Below are positions 46,778 through 56,414 of a stretch of 64,000 nt of DNA, one piece after another. A program made the position numbers and the translations under genes. The stretch is from the NCBI RefSeq assembly GCF_001548115.1, contig NZ_AP014821.1, positions 1,863,262 through 1,927,261 of the forward strand, given 5' to 3'. The DNA comes from Geminocystis sp. NIES-3709 (lineage in GTDB: Bacteria; Cyanobacteriota; Cyanobacteriia; Cyanobacteriales; Cyanobacteriaceae). A model generated the notes under the pieces. The model did not search any database and was not told the DNA's origin. It was given only the letters and a program-made list of their open reading frames with translations. The stretch's first letter is position 1; the number at the start of each line of letters is the position of its first letter.

Positions 46778-48526
46778 TCAACTCAAAATTTCTTGTAACT
46801 GATGTTGTTGCCAAAGGGATTTATATAAGCCTTCTTGATAGAATAATTCTTCATGTTTGCCTGATTGCACAATTTTGCCCCCTTCCATCACAAAAATTCG
46901 ATCAGCATTTTGTACAGCAGATAGTTGATGAGTAATAAAAATAATCGTTTTACCCTTTTCTTGTTGTAGATTTTCAAGGATTTGGGTAGCGGTTTTATTA
47001 TCAACACTGGATAAAGCATCATCTAAAATAAGAATGGGGGCATCGGCAAATAATGCTCTAGCTAATGAACTACGTTGTCTTTGTCCACCTGATAGAGTAA
47101 TTCCTCGTTCTCCCACTAAAGTATCATATTGTTTCGGAAAAATCATGATTTCTGGATGAATTTGGGCTTGTTTAGCGGCATATTCTATATCTAACATTTC
47201 TCCTGGAGGATTACTATAGGCAATATTATTTTTTATCGTGGTGGAGAATAAGAAACTTTCCTGTGGTACATAAGCGATCGATTTTCTCAAATCTGTCAAA
47301 TTAATGGTGGTAATATCGATACCATCTAAAAATAGTTGTCCTGCATCAATATCTAATAAACGGGGAATAGCATTAGCAAGAGTAGATTTTCCTGAACCAA
47401 TTAACCCCACAATCGCTACTAATTCCCCAGCTTCGATCGTAAAATTAAGATTATTAAGAGCGAGATAATTACTATGAGGATAAGCATAATTGAGATTAAC
47501 GGCTCGAATTTCTCCCTTAATGTTTTCTATGGGTAAAGTTACCGCAGAAGCATTATTTTTGATTTTCGGTTCGGCATTGATAATAGCATCAATTCGATCG
47601 ATACTAACCTCTCCTCTTTGATATGTAGTGATAGTAAAACCAAGTAAAGCAGTGGGAAAAACTAACCTTTCGACATAAATAATTAAAGCAATAAAATCCC
47701 CTACAGTAATTAAACTTTTTTCAATATCATTCGTCCCAAACCATAATAAAATTAAAAGACTAATATTAGCGATACCTTGAATAATTGGAAATAATAAATT
47801 ACGGGTTTGAGCTAACTTTAAATTAGCATTCAATAAACTTTGATTTTTTTCAGTAAAAGCCTTTTTTTCGTTATCTTCCTGAGCGTAAATTTTTATTAAA
47901 GAAATACCGCTCATATCCTCTTGAATTAACTCACTAACATCTGATAGTTTTTCCTGTACTTCTAATTGATCCAACCTTAATTTATCGCTAAATAACTGGA
48001 CAGTAAATAACATTAAAGGATAAATAGCCAATGCCATTAAACTCAATTTAACATTGATCAAAAGCATGGCGGGTAAAGTTAAACCATAAGCAAAAACAGT
48101 ATTAATTAAACTGAGAATAGCAAACCCTACTAATCGGCGAATATTATCAACATCGCTAGTGGCACGATTGATTAAGTCTCCTGAAGTATTAATACTAAAG
48201 TAAGCTGGTTCTAATTTTAATAAATGCTCAAAAATAAGTTGTTTTAAATCAAATTCTACCTGTCTTCCAATCCCAAAAATCAATACCCTAGAAAACATCC
48301 GAATAGCCCACATTATACAGGCTAAAATAAATAATAGGAGGACATAACTGATAATCGTATTTAAAGAAAAATTATCTTGTAAATCATCAAAAATATTGCG
48401 AATTAACCAAGGAATATAAACTCCGATAACATTAACAACAAATAAAGCCGAAATACCCCAATATAATTTATCGAGATGAGGTTTTAAATAGGATATTAAT
48501 TTTTTCAGCCGAGAGTTGTTAACCAT
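46778..48526 (-). CDS. ABC exporter, fused membrane and ATPase domains (MsbA-like)
   Basis: A 582-residue half-transporter that should work as a homodimer. About six membrane helices occupy residues 1-310, with DLINRATSDVDNIRRLVG as the typical coupling region; the ATPase domain (about 345-580) has Walker A GLIGSGKST, LSGGQRQR, Walker B ILILDDALSS and switch His in FITHQLS. The family exports lipids, drugs or peptides; the Asp after Walker B in place of Glu (DDALSS) makes the catalytic base position unusual for this class. It has no operon partner and the substrate is unknown. Confidence 0.9.
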   Translation of the reverse strand: MVNNSRLKKLISYLKPHLDKLYWGISALFVVNVIGVYIPWLIRNIFDDLQDNFSLNTIISYVLLLFILACIMWAIRMFSRVLIFGIGRQVEFDLKQLIFEHLLKLEPAYFSINTSGDLINRATSDVDNIRRLVGFAILSLINTVFAYGLTLPAMLLINVKLSLMALAIYPLMLFTVQLFSDKLRLDQLEVQEKLSDVSELIQEDMSGISLIKIYAQEDNEKKAFTEKNQSLLNANLKLAQTRNLLFPIIQGIANISLLILLWFGTNDIEKSLITVGDFIALIIYVERLVFPTALLGFTITTYQRGEVSIDRIDAIINAEPKIKNNASAVTLPIENIKGEIRAVNLNYAYPHSNYLALNNLNFTIEAGELVAIVGLIGSGKSTLANAIPRLLDIDAGQLFLDGIDITTINLTDLRKSIAYVPQESFLFSTTIKNNIAYSNPPGEMLDIEYAAKQAQIHPEIMIFPKQYDTLVGERGITLSGGQRQRSSLARALFADAPILILDDALSSVDNKTATQILENLQQEKGKTIIFITHQLSAVQNADRIFVMEGGKIVQSGKHEELFYQEGLYKSLWQQHQLQEILS

Positions 48527-48691
48527 AAATCTTGATTATAAAAATAATGTCTAAGAAGGAAAATGAAGAGTTAAGAATCGAGAATGTTTACTATGGCTAA
48601 TCACGAAATAAATTCCATGGAAACCGATAGCACGACTTGACTAAAATTAGTACAAACCTAATTCGTAACTTCTAATTCCTAAATTAATAAT

Positions 48692-49414
48692 TTAGTATGC
48701 TCCGCTATTTTGAGGAAAAATAACTACACCAATGGTCTTTAGTATAATCCACAAATCCAAAAACCAGTTATGATGATTAACATAGTAAACATCAATTAAG
48801 ACTCTTTGAGGATAAGGAATATCATTTCTACCAGAGACTTGCCATAGTCCTGTAAGACCGGGTTTAATAGTTAAAACTTTATCCATTTTACTACCATACT
48901 TGTGTAACTCATCAGGAACAAGAGGACGAGGGCCAACTACACTCATATCACCTTTAAGAACATTAAAAAACTGAGGAAATTCATCTAAACTGGTGATGCG
49001 TAGAAATTTGCCAATCCATGTAATACGTGGATCATCTTTTAGTTTAAAATTCTCCTCAAATTCTTGACGTTTTTCAGGACATCGGGCTAACATATCCGCT
49101 AATACTCGATCGGCATTAACTACCATTGTTCTGAATTTGATACACTTAAAATGTTTAAAATTTTTACCAACCCTTTCTTGAGCGTAAAATATAGGGCCGG
49201 GAGAACTAATAGCGATTAAGATTGCTAAAATCAGATATAAAGGTGAAAAAATCACCAATACAGAAGCGGAAAAGATAATATCAAAGGTACGTTTTAAAAA
49301 TGCTCTGGTAACTCTAATTTGTTCTCTACTTGGCTGACGAGAGATATTAACTAAACCCCGTCTTGCCAAACTCTGAATTACCTTTGCGGAAACAAGTTGG
49401 CTATTTGCAGTCAT
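48692..49414 (-). CDS. Undecaprenyl-phosphate sugar-1-phosphate transferase
   Basis: A 240-residue initiating sugar transferase of the WcaJ/WbaP (bacterial sugar transferase) family. It keeps one hydrophobic segment (about 42-65) and the catalytic domain: YAQERVGKNFKHFKCIKFRTM, SLDEFPQFFNVLKGDMSVVGPRP and KPGLTGLWQVSGR. It transfers a sugar phosphate to undecaprenyl phosphate to begin exopolysaccharide or O-antigen synthesis. The long N-terminal membrane domain of full-length relatives is absent, giving the short monotopic form. No other polysaccharide genes are adjacent. Confidence 0.92.
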   Translation of the reverse strand: MTANSQLVSAKVIQSLARRGLVNISRQPSREQIRVTRAFLKRTFDIIFSASVLVIFSPLYLILAILIAISSPGPIFYAQERVGKNFKHFKCIKFRTMVVNADRVLADMLARCPEKRQEFEENFKLKDDPRITWIGKFLRITSLDEFPQFFNVLKGDMSVVGPRPLVPDELHKYGSKMDKVLTIKPGLTGLWQVSGRNDIPYPQRVLIDVYYVNHHNWFLDLWIILKTIGVVIFPQNSGAY

Positions 49415-50085
49415 TTTACTCCTTCACTTCACACCATGAATAAATCATAACCTTGATATTGCGATAACAATTCAAGATAAGATCTTTTTTCTTATTGTTT
49501 AGTATTTTAAAACCTTTTAGAAAATATTAACCAAGTATATTTGATCAAGAGCGATTAGTGCATTTTATTTCTGTTCAATTAGATATATCGTTGAATTTTT
49601 AGTACAAATTTTCTCTGATTAACACCCCTTGTACTTTATCAATTAAAGTTTAAGAGATTGAACTCAGGTTAATATTACTGTCAAAAATACAAAATACTTT
49701 AATAATAAATAGTTGGTGTAATATCCAGATTATGTGATGAAAAAGCTCAGATTGGTAATACGTTTATTCTTATTAAGACAATTATTTTGCACAAAATTAA
49801 GATGGTAATAATAAAATTTTAACTTACGTTACTAATAAAGCGCCTATTCTGACGACCTTAAAAAGAAACATTTTAATATCCTAAAACTAATCCTTAAATA
49901 TAAAATATTTACAAAAGATGTTAACCTTTTCTTAATTAAAACTTAACCTTAAAGTATTTTTAAACACATTAAAATGAATGAATCTGTCTAATTGTCATAT
50001 TAAAAATAAATAAAAAATTTTACACTATTAAATATGTTTAATAAAGGACAAATTGTTCTAAAATTTAAGCTGTAAATAATTGTTT
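49415..50085. other. Divergent regulatory spacer before pstS
   Basis: A 671-bp AT-rich region between the sugar transferase and pstS genes, the longest gap in the window. It contains the Pho box at 49920-49949. I found no credible small gene. Most of the remainder is featureless A/T-rich sequence. Confidence 0.5.
49920..49949 (+). promoter_or_regulatory. Pho box upstream of pstS
   Basis: Three 8-bp direct repeats, GTTAACCT (49920-49927), CTTAATTA (49931-49938) and CTTAACCT (49942-49949), are each separated by three bases. This matches the cyanobacterial Pho box, PyTTAAPyPyT/A repeats bound by SphR/PhoB. The site is 137 bases before the pstS ATG, so phosphate starvation control of pstS is strongly suggested. 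Confidence 0.85.
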
Positions 50086-51129
50086 ATGGTAATCGATCGA
50101 ATGACTGATTTTAATATTAGAAGACGAGATTTTTTGTACGGTTTAGCAGGTTTATCTGGTAGTGTTATCGCTAGTCAGTTACCCTTTGAGTCTGCCCAAG
50201 CTCAGGCTGTTAGAATTAATGGTGCTGGTGCTAGTTTTCCTGCTCCTTTATTTCAACGTTGGTTTGTCGAGTACAATAAAATAAATAGAAACACTCAAGT
50301 TAACTATCAATCTGTTGGTAGTGGTGCTGGTATTAAGCAATTTATGGCAAATACCGTTGATTTTGGTGCTAGTGATGTAGCTATGAAAGATGAAGATATA
50401 GCTAAAGTTTCTCGTGGCGTAGTACTTTTACCTGTCACGGCTGGAAGTGTAGTTTTAGCTTTTAACAATAAGGATGTTACGACGGTTAAACTTACTCGTC
50501 AGCAATTAGCGGATATTTTCTTAGGTAAAATTAAGAATTGGAATCAAATCGGTTCTCCTAAAAGTAAGCCTATTAAAGTGATTTATCGTTCTGATGGTTC
50601 TGGTACAACTGGAGTCTTTACGAAGCATTTAGCCGCTATTAACTCTGAATGGAAAAGTAAAGTAGGAGAAGGTACAACTGTTCAGTGGACTACAGGTATC
50701 GGTGCAAAAGGTAATGAAGGTGTTACTGCTACTATTCAACAAACCGATGGTGCGATCGGTTATATAGAATTTGGTTTTGCGAAAAAAAATGGATTAAAAA
50801 CGGCACAATTGCAGAATAAAGCGGGTAAATTTGTTCCTGCCACTTTGCAAAATGCGGCAGTGTCTTTATCGCAAATTCAGTTACCAGCTAACTTACGAGC
50901 TTTTGCTCCCGATCCTAGTGGCGATCGAGCTTATCCTATTGTATCCTTTAGTTGGATTCTGGCTTATAAAAAATATCCTGATGCTAAAAAAGTACCATCC
51001 TTAAAACAAGTGCTAAATTGGGCTGTGAGTAAAACTGGAGGACAAAAATTCAGTGCGGATTTAGGTTATATTCCCTTGCCTGATAACGTGATTCAAAAAG
51101 TAACCGCCGCTATTAATACCATTAGCTAA
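50086..51129 (+). CDS. pstS: Phosphate ABC transporter substrate-binding protein PstS
   Basis: A 347-residue periplasmic phosphate-binding protein. The N-terminus has a twin-arginine-type signal (RRRDFLYGLAGLSG), so export may be by Tat. The mature protein begins near AQAVRINGAGASFPAP and has the phosphate-binding motifs SVGSGAG, FGASD and RSDGSGTTG. An alternative ATG at 50101 would shorten the N-terminus by five residues. No pstC, pstA or pstB genes follow, so it stands apart from the rest of the transporter. A Pho box lies upstream; a heptamer array and a small hairpin follow. Confidence 0.95.
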   Translation: MVIDRMTDFNIRRRDFLYGLAGLSGSVIASQLPFESAQAQAVRINGAGASFPAPLFQRWFVEYNKINRNTQVNYQSVGSGAGIKQFMANTVDFGASDVAMKDEDIAKVSRGVVLLPVTAGSVVLAFNNKDVTTVKLTRQQLADIFLGKIKNWNQIGSPKSKPIKVIYRSDGSGTTGVFTKHLAAINSEWKSKVGEGTTVQWTTGIGAKGNEGVTATIQQTDGAIGYIEFGFAKKNGLKTAQLQNKAGKFVPATLQNAAVSLSQIQLPANLRAFAPDPSGDRAYPIVSFSWILAYKKYPDAKKVPSLKQVLNWAVSKTGGQKFSADLGYIPLPDNVIQKVTAAINTIS

Positions 51130-51140
51130 TAATTAATAAT

Positions 51141-51168
51141 TAATAGTTGATAGTTGATAGTTGATAGT
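51141..51168 (+). repeat. Heptamer array (TGATAGT) after pstS
   Basis: TAATAGT followed by three exact TGATAGT units starts 12 bases after the pstS stop codon. Confidence 0.85.
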
Positions 51169-51169
51169 T

Positions 51170-51189
51170 CGGAAAAATAATATTTTCCG
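51170..51189. terminator. Hairpin between convergent pstS and corA
   Basis: CGGAAAA (51170-51176) and TTTTCCG (51183-51189) form a perfect seven-pair stem with a six-base loop between two convergent genes. There is no clean U-tract on either side, so function as a bidirectional terminator is uncertain. Confidence 0.4.
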
Positions 51190-51227
51190 ATTTCTTGACT
51201 TGTCTAAAAAGTTTATTAAATTTCTTC

Positions 51228-52343
51228 TCACGGCTTTTTTTTCAAAAATAGTTTAAACCATCCCCGTCGCCAAAAATAGAAAATCATAACGATCCCAATC
51301 AAAAACATTAAGGTTAAAACAGCAAAATATCCCCAATGCCATTCTAATTCTGGCATATACTTAAAATTCATCCCGTAAACTCCTGCAATAAAAGTTAGGG
51401 GAATAAAAATACTGGAAATGATTGTTAATAAAGTTATGACTTCATTCATTTTGTTACTCATAGATGATATAAGGAATTCCATTGAACTAGAAGCCAATTC
51501 TCGATAAGTTTCCAAAATATCTAAAATTTGGATAGTATGAGAATAACAATCTCTCAAATAAACATAAACTTCTTCACTAATTAACTCATTTTCTTCTCTA
51601 ATTAAGGTATTAAATAGATTACGCAAAGGCCAAATCGATCGTCGTAAAGCTAATAATTCTCTCCGAACACGATAAATTTTTTGCAATGTATCACGACTAG
51701 GATTTACAATTATTTGATCTTCCAAATGCTCTATTCTTTCTCCATAATTTTCCAATACAGGAAAATAATTATCGATTAACATATCTAATAATAAATACAT
51801 TAAATAATCCGTACCTAATTCTCTAACTTTGCCTTGATTTAATCGGATACGTTCTCTAATAGTTACAAAGTCATTTATTTCATCTTCTTGAAAAGTTAAT
51901 AAATAATTTTTACTTAAAACAAAACTGATTTGTTCCGAGAGAAAACCACTACGATTTTTATTAAGTTTAATGGAGTGAAGAACTACTAACAATTGATTCT
52001 TGTAATCTTCCATTTTCGGTCTTTGAGGAACATTAATGACATCTTCTAAAATCAAAGGATGTAGCTGAAAAACTTCACCAATTTCTAACAAAATATTCTC
52101 ACTTCCTAATCCCTGAATATCAGCCCAAGAAACTAAATCATTATCTATACAAGAAAGGCAATCTTGAGGTTTAACATTCACTTTACTAGAAGCATTAGAC
52201 TTGTTATATTCTATCAAAGTAATATGAGATGGTAAAGCTGAAGAATTAATATAAAGGCTACCCGGTTCACTTCCAGCTTTATCATAAAAATAATTGAAAT
52301 AATTTTTTTTTTCTTCTGGAGTTAGATTAGATGATATAGTCAT
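51228..52343 (-). CDS. corA: CorA magnesium/cobalt channel
   Basis: A 371-residue CorA-family divalent cation channel that works as a pentamer in the plasma membrane. The large cytosolic domain covers about 1-310; the C-terminal 60 residues carry two membrane helices, the first ending in the selectivity motif YGMNF, and the tail is basic (RRGWFKLFLKKK). An in-frame TTG five codons upstream is ignored in favour of ATG 52343 (MTISSNLTPEEK). It is convergent with pstS. No specific metal can be inferred beyond Mg2+ and Co2+. Confidence 0.95.
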   Translation of the reverse strand: MTISSNLTPEEKKNYFNYFYDKAGSEPGSLYINSSALPSHITLIEYNKSNASSKVNVKPQDCLSCIDNDLVSWADIQGLGSENILLEIGEVFQLHPLILEDVINVPQRPKMEDYKNQLLVVLHSIKLNKNRSGFLSEQISFVLSKNYLLTFQEDEINDFVTIRERIRLNQGKVRELGTDYLMYLLLDMLIDNYFPVLENYGERIEHLEDQIIVNPSRDTLQKIYRVRRELLALRRSIWPLRNLFNTLIREENELISEEVYVYLRDCYSHTIQILDILETYRELASSSMEFLISSMSNKMNEVITLLTIISSIFIPLTFIAGVYGMNFKYMPELEWHWGYFAVLTLMFLIGIVMIFYFWRRGWFKLFLKKKP

Positions 52344-52529
52344 GATTAATAATCTCAAATTTAATTATCTTTATTTAAAATATTAGTTTATCCAACAATC
52401 TTATTTTATAAGTAATAATTAGAGTATAAAATTAGAAAATATAAATAATCCAACACTCATTTTCAAATGATATTTTAGAAATTATTTAGTAAAATTAAAT
52501 TTTATATCTGTTGCTTATTTTTTATCTTT

Positions 52530-53765
52530 ATGTTTTTTTCTCATTTATTGGCTTTTTTGTTTAATTCTTCTTCTCCTCCATCTTTACCTGTAATTCCTTG
52601 GCATGAAGCCTCTATTTTTCAAATACCCACCGATCGAGATCCTCAAGTACAGGTTATAGTAGATCAATATTTACAAACTCTTTCCCGTCAAGGTTTAGCT
52701 ACTAATCGACAAGGCATTTGGATTCAATCAAACTGGGCAATTCTAGCAGATAATCAAGGAAAAATACCAGCCCCTGCCGCATCTTTAACCAAAATAGCTA
52801 CCACGATCGCATCTTTGAATACATGGGATTTAAACCATCGTTTTCTAACTAAAATTTACACTACAGGAAACATCAATAACGGTATTTTACAAGGAGATTT
52901 AATTGTAGAATATGGGGGAGATCCTTTATTTGTATGGGAAGAAGCGATCGTACTTGGTCATAAATTACAACAATTAGGCATTAATCAAGTACAAGGAGAC
53001 TTAATTATCGTTGGTAATTGGCAGATGAATTATGAAGAAAATCCGATTAAGTCTGGAGAATTATTAAAACAAGGCTTAAATAGTAAAAATTGGTCGCAAA
53101 TCATCGAAAAACAATACAAAGAGATGAAAAACTCTCCATCACGCCCGAATATATCAATAAAAGGGAGTGTAAAGAAGATGGATATAGTTGCTGATAACAG
53201 TCGATTATTATTAACCCATGAATCTTTAACTTTAAGAGAAATATTGCGGTTAATGAACGTTTACAGTAACAATAAAATAGCTGAATCTCTTGCCCAACAA
53301 ATAGGAGGAGGAGCAAAAGTTGCTGATATTACGGCAAAATTAACGAATATACCTAGAGAAGAAATTTTATTACAAAATGGTTCAGGATTAGGCGTAGATA
53401 ACCGTATTTCTCCTCGTGCCGCTTGTCGAATGTTGATGATTTTAGAAAGTCAATTAGAAGGTAGTGATATTAATATGGGGGACTTATTTCCCGTAGCTGG
53501 AGTAGATAAAAAAGGTACTGTGGAACATCGTAATATACCCTATGGTATTCCCATGAAAACAGGCACTCTATCGGTAGTAAGCGCCCTAGCTGGAGTTATT
53601 CCCACGGCGGAGAGAAACCATGTTTATTTTGCTATTATCAACTATGGTAGTGATATAGAAGATTTGAGACACAAACAGGATATTTTACTGCGTAATTTAG
53701 AACAACACTGGACTTTTAAACCTCTATTACCTCAAAAATCGATCGATATTTCCTTTGGTGATTAA
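52530..53765 (+). CDS. D-alanyl-D-alanine carboxypeptidase/endopeptidase, PBP4 (S13) family
   Basis: A 411-residue penicillin-binding protein. The catalytic motifs are SLTK (Ser85, Lys88), YSNN (SxN) and KTGTLS (KTG), so the enzyme should be active. It trims or cleaves peptidoglycan cross-links in the periplasm. It is shorter than the E. coli PBP4 (about 477 residues), with a reduced insertion between the first two motifs. The N-terminal hydrophobic stretch MFFSHLLAFLF is a brief signal or anchor. It is monocistronic. Confidence 0.9.
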   Translation: MFFSHLLAFLFNSSSPPSLPVIPWHEASIFQIPTDRDPQVQVIVDQYLQTLSRQGLATNRQGIWIQSNWAILADNQGKIPAPAASLTKIATTIASLNTWDLNHRFLTKIYTTGNINNGILQGDLIVEYGGDPLFVWEEAIVLGHKLQQLGINQVQGDLIIVGNWQMNYEENPIKSGELLKQGLNSKNWSQIIEKQYKEMKNSPSRPNISIKGSVKKMDIVADNSRLLLTHESLTLREILRLMNVYSNNKIAESLAQQIGGGAKVADITAKLTNIPREEILLQNGSGLGVDNRISPRAACRMLMILESQLEGSDINMGDLFPVAGVDKKGTVEHRNIPYGIPMKTGTLSVVSALAGVIPTAERNHVYFAIINYGSDIEDLRHKQDILLRNLEQHWTFKPLLPQKSIDISFGD

Positions 53766-53850
53766 TAGTTTACCCATCGATCGAGTATATTTTTACCAAT
53801 TGATAATTGATAAAGGCTCAAGCCCTCGTTTTAGCAATTATTAGAGATGT

Positions 53851-55047
53851 CTAATCGAACAATCCTGTAATTTCTTTCGCTATATTTAATGAACCGCCTA
53901 TATTACCGACTCTTTCTATTCCATTAGCAATACATTGAGCTAAAAATTCTCGATCTTTTAATACTTTTATAATTTTCTGGGCAGTTTTTTCACAAATTAA
54001 AGTTGTATTTTCTGCATCATCGATCGTCATCACACTATTTCCTAATAGTCTCATTTGTGCTTCAGCAAAACGATAGGTAAATTGAGGGCCTTTTCCTGGT
54101 ATTTGTATTACTGGTTTCCCTAAACCAACCGCTTGTTCTACTGCCGTTCCTGCCATTCCTAATGCGAGATTACAATGTAATAAAATATCTGCGAAAGCAT
54201 CATTATAAACTTTCACGACAACATTTTTCTCTTCAACTTTTTTTGTTAAAATCCCTAATTCATAGCGCCAACCTTCGATCGATTTTAAATCATCTTCTGT
54301 AATACTAGGTACTAATGCACCTCGAAATGCCCAATCTTGTTCAGAGATTTTAACAAGGGTTTCGCACACCTGTAGTTGTAGAGTGAAATTTCTCAAGGCT
54401 TCTGGTAATCGACTTCCGGGCAACAAGGCAATCATTGGAGTTTCGGGGGATAATTCCAAATTTTTCCCTTGGGGTTTTAAAGTATCCATGATGGGATAGC
54501 CCATAAATTTAGCTTTTTTCAATCCTTGATTTTGCAAGTCATCAGCAGTATATTGATCTCTAGTAAAGACTACTTGACAACGACTCGATCGAAGCAGTAA
54601 CTTTGTTAAGAAAGGTAACTTTAATTTTCCTTCATAATAACTAGAAGTAGAAACAATAAAACTATAGTAATTTTTTCCTGTTAAATAAGCGAAAAAAAGT
54701 GGAACAATATCACCAACTGCTACCACTAAATCATAATTATTTTTTATTTTATTAATAGTAATAATTTGTCTAATAGTTAATCCTATTAGTCCAGACAATA
54801 AATCTTTTATTAAGTTAATAATGTTGAGATAAAATATCCCACCGGAAGGCATTGCTTCAATAGGTGCGACTATATTTATTTGCTTATTAATATAAGATTT
54901 TCCCTCTCCCACAATAGGAAAACTATCTACCCTTAAATTATGATCGATCGACTTTAAAGCCTCACCAATTAAACTACTATTTAAATCCTCTCCATGACCA
55001 TTACTAATTAATAAAATTTTAATTATTTTTGCTCGTTTATCATTCAT
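53851..55047 (-). CDS. Lipid-A-disaccharide synthase-related protein
   Basis: A 398-residue GT-B glycosyltransferase-like protein distantly related to LpxB. The N-terminal ISNGHGEDLNSSLIG and central LLPGSRLPEALRN loops and the C-terminal AGTAVEQAVGLGKPVIQIPGKGPQ match the LpxB-related family common in cyanobacteria. True cyanobacterial lipid A is absent or altered in many species, so the acceptor may differ. No lpx genes are adjacent. Function is by family only. Confidence 0.85.
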   Translation of the reverse strand: MNDKRAKIIKILLISNGHGEDLNSSLIGEALKSIDHNLRVDSFPIVGEGKSYINKQINIVAPIEAMPSGGIFYLNIINLIKDLLSGLIGLTIRQIITINKIKNNYDLVVAVGDIVPLFFAYLTGKNYYSFIVSTSSYYEGKLKLPFLTKLLLRSSRCQVVFTRDQYTADDLQNQGLKKAKFMGYPIMDTLKPQGKNLELSPETPMIALLPGSRLPEALRNFTLQLQVCETLVKISEQDWAFRGALVPSITEDDLKSIEGWRYELGILTKKVEEKNVVVKVYNDAFADILLHCNLALGMAGTAVEQAVGLGKPVIQIPGKGPQFTYRFAEAQMRLLGNSVMTIDDAENTTLICEKTAQKIIKVLKDREFLAQCIANGIERVGNIGGSLNIAKEITGLFD

Positions 55048-55238
55048 ATAGAATTATTTTTGAATATACACTATTATGATATAGCAGTCCTAAATAGATT
55101 GTAAGACTAGGGTAAGAATGTAGAATTTAGAATGAAGAACAAAAAAGCAATTTACAGGAATTTTAAACTCTCGTTTCACTTAAGCACTTTACCACTAGAC
55201 CTATCTTTTCGAGAAGTAATATCTTTAAATGTTTAAAA

Positions 55239-56333
55239 ATGAATAAAAACCTCATCTTTTTTATCTTATTAGTCTTTATCCCTATCTCGATCGTGGGACA
55301 TTTTCTTCATTGGAGTGAAGCAGTCATCTTTATCACCGCAGGTCTTGCTATTATACCTTTAGCTGGATTTATGGGAACTGCCACAGAAGAAATAGCAGTA
55401 GTATTAGGGCCAAACTTAGGAGGATTATTAAATGCAACCTTTGGTAACGCAACAGAATTAATTTTAGCTTTCATCGCTTTAAAAAGTGGTTTGGTGCAAG
55501 TTGTTAAAGCTACTTTAACAGGCTCAATCATAGGTAATTTGCTATTAGTAATGGGATTTGCTATGTTTTTAGGGGGATTGCGCTATAAAGAACAAAATTT
55601 TCAACCGACAGCCGCTCGTTTAAATGCTTCCACCATGAATTTAGCTGTAATAGCCCTTCTTTTGCCCACCGCAGTAGAATATACCTCCACGGGCTTAACT
55701 AATAGTACTATACAAACTCTATCCATTGGAGTTGCGATCGTATTAATTGGTGTTTACCTACTAACTCTTCTTTTTTCGATGAAAACCCATTCCTATTTAT
55801 ACGATGTAGGAGTAGCAGAAAATGAAAATGAAGATAAAGAAAAACCACCCTATAAACCCAATCTTGTGCTATGGGTAGGAGTATTATTAATAGTCACTCT
55901 AGGGGTAGCTGTGGAATCGGAATTATTAGTAGAATCCTTAGAAAAAGCCACTGAAGTTTTAGGTTTACCTGCTTTATTTACGGGAGTAATTTTCTTACCT
56001 ATTATTGGTAATGCGGCAGAACACGCTACGGCTGTAACTGTTGCGATGAAAGATAAAATGGATTTATCCGTATCTGTGGCAGTCGGTTCAAGTCTCCAAA
56101 TAGCTTTGTTTGTAGCACCAGTGTTAGTTCTCGCTGGTTGGGTAATTGGGCAACCGATGGATTTGAATTTTAACCCTTTTGAATTAGTCGCAGTAGCGGT
56201 ATCAGTCTTAATTGCTAACTCTATTAGTTCTGATGGTAACTCAAATTGGTTAGAAGGTGTTTTATTATTAGCCACTTATGTGGTAATTGCTTTAGCCTTT
56301 TATTTCCATCCTGCGATCGAAGGTTTAGTGTAA
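55239..56333 (+). CDS. cax: Calcium/proton exchanger (CAX)
   Basis: A 364-residue Ca2+/H+ antiporter of the CaCA superfamily with about ten or eleven membrane helices. The two inverted alpha-repeats each hold a cation-binding signature: GNATELILAF in the first half and GNAAEHATAV in the second. An acidic loop (ENENEDKEKP) links the halves. It exports Ca2+ under alkaline or salt stress in Synechocystis relatives. A heptamer array follows the stop. Confidence 0.94.
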   Translation: MNKNLIFFILLVFIPISIVGHFLHWSEAVIFITAGLAIIPLAGFMGTATEEIAVVLGPNLGGLLNATFGNATELILAFIALKSGLVQVVKATLTGSIIGNLLLVMGFAMFLGGLRYKEQNFQPTAARLNASTMNLAVIALLLPTAVEYTSTGLTNSTIQTLSIGVAIVLIGVYLLTLLFSMKTHSYLYDVGVAENENEDKEKPPYKPNLVLWVGVLLIVTLGVAVESELLVESLEKATEVLGLPALFTGVIFLPIIGNAAEHATAVTVAMKDKMDLSVSVAVGSSLQIALFVAPVLVLAGWVIGQPMDLNFNPFELVAVAVSVLIANSISSDGNSNWLEGVLLLATYVVIALAFYFHPAIEGLV

Positions 56334-56353
56334 TTATTTTATTTCATAGTGGG

Positions 56354-56381
56354 TTAGCTTTTAGCTTTTAGCTGTTAGCTA
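56354..56381 (+). repeat. Heptamer array (TTAGCTT) after cax
   Basis: TTAGCTT, TTAGCTT, TTAGCTG and TTAGCTA run in phase 21 bases after the cax stop and just before the helicase-like gene. Confidence 0.85.
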
Positions 56382-56414
56382 ATTCCTAACCACTAATATC
56401 TAATTCTAAGTCCT

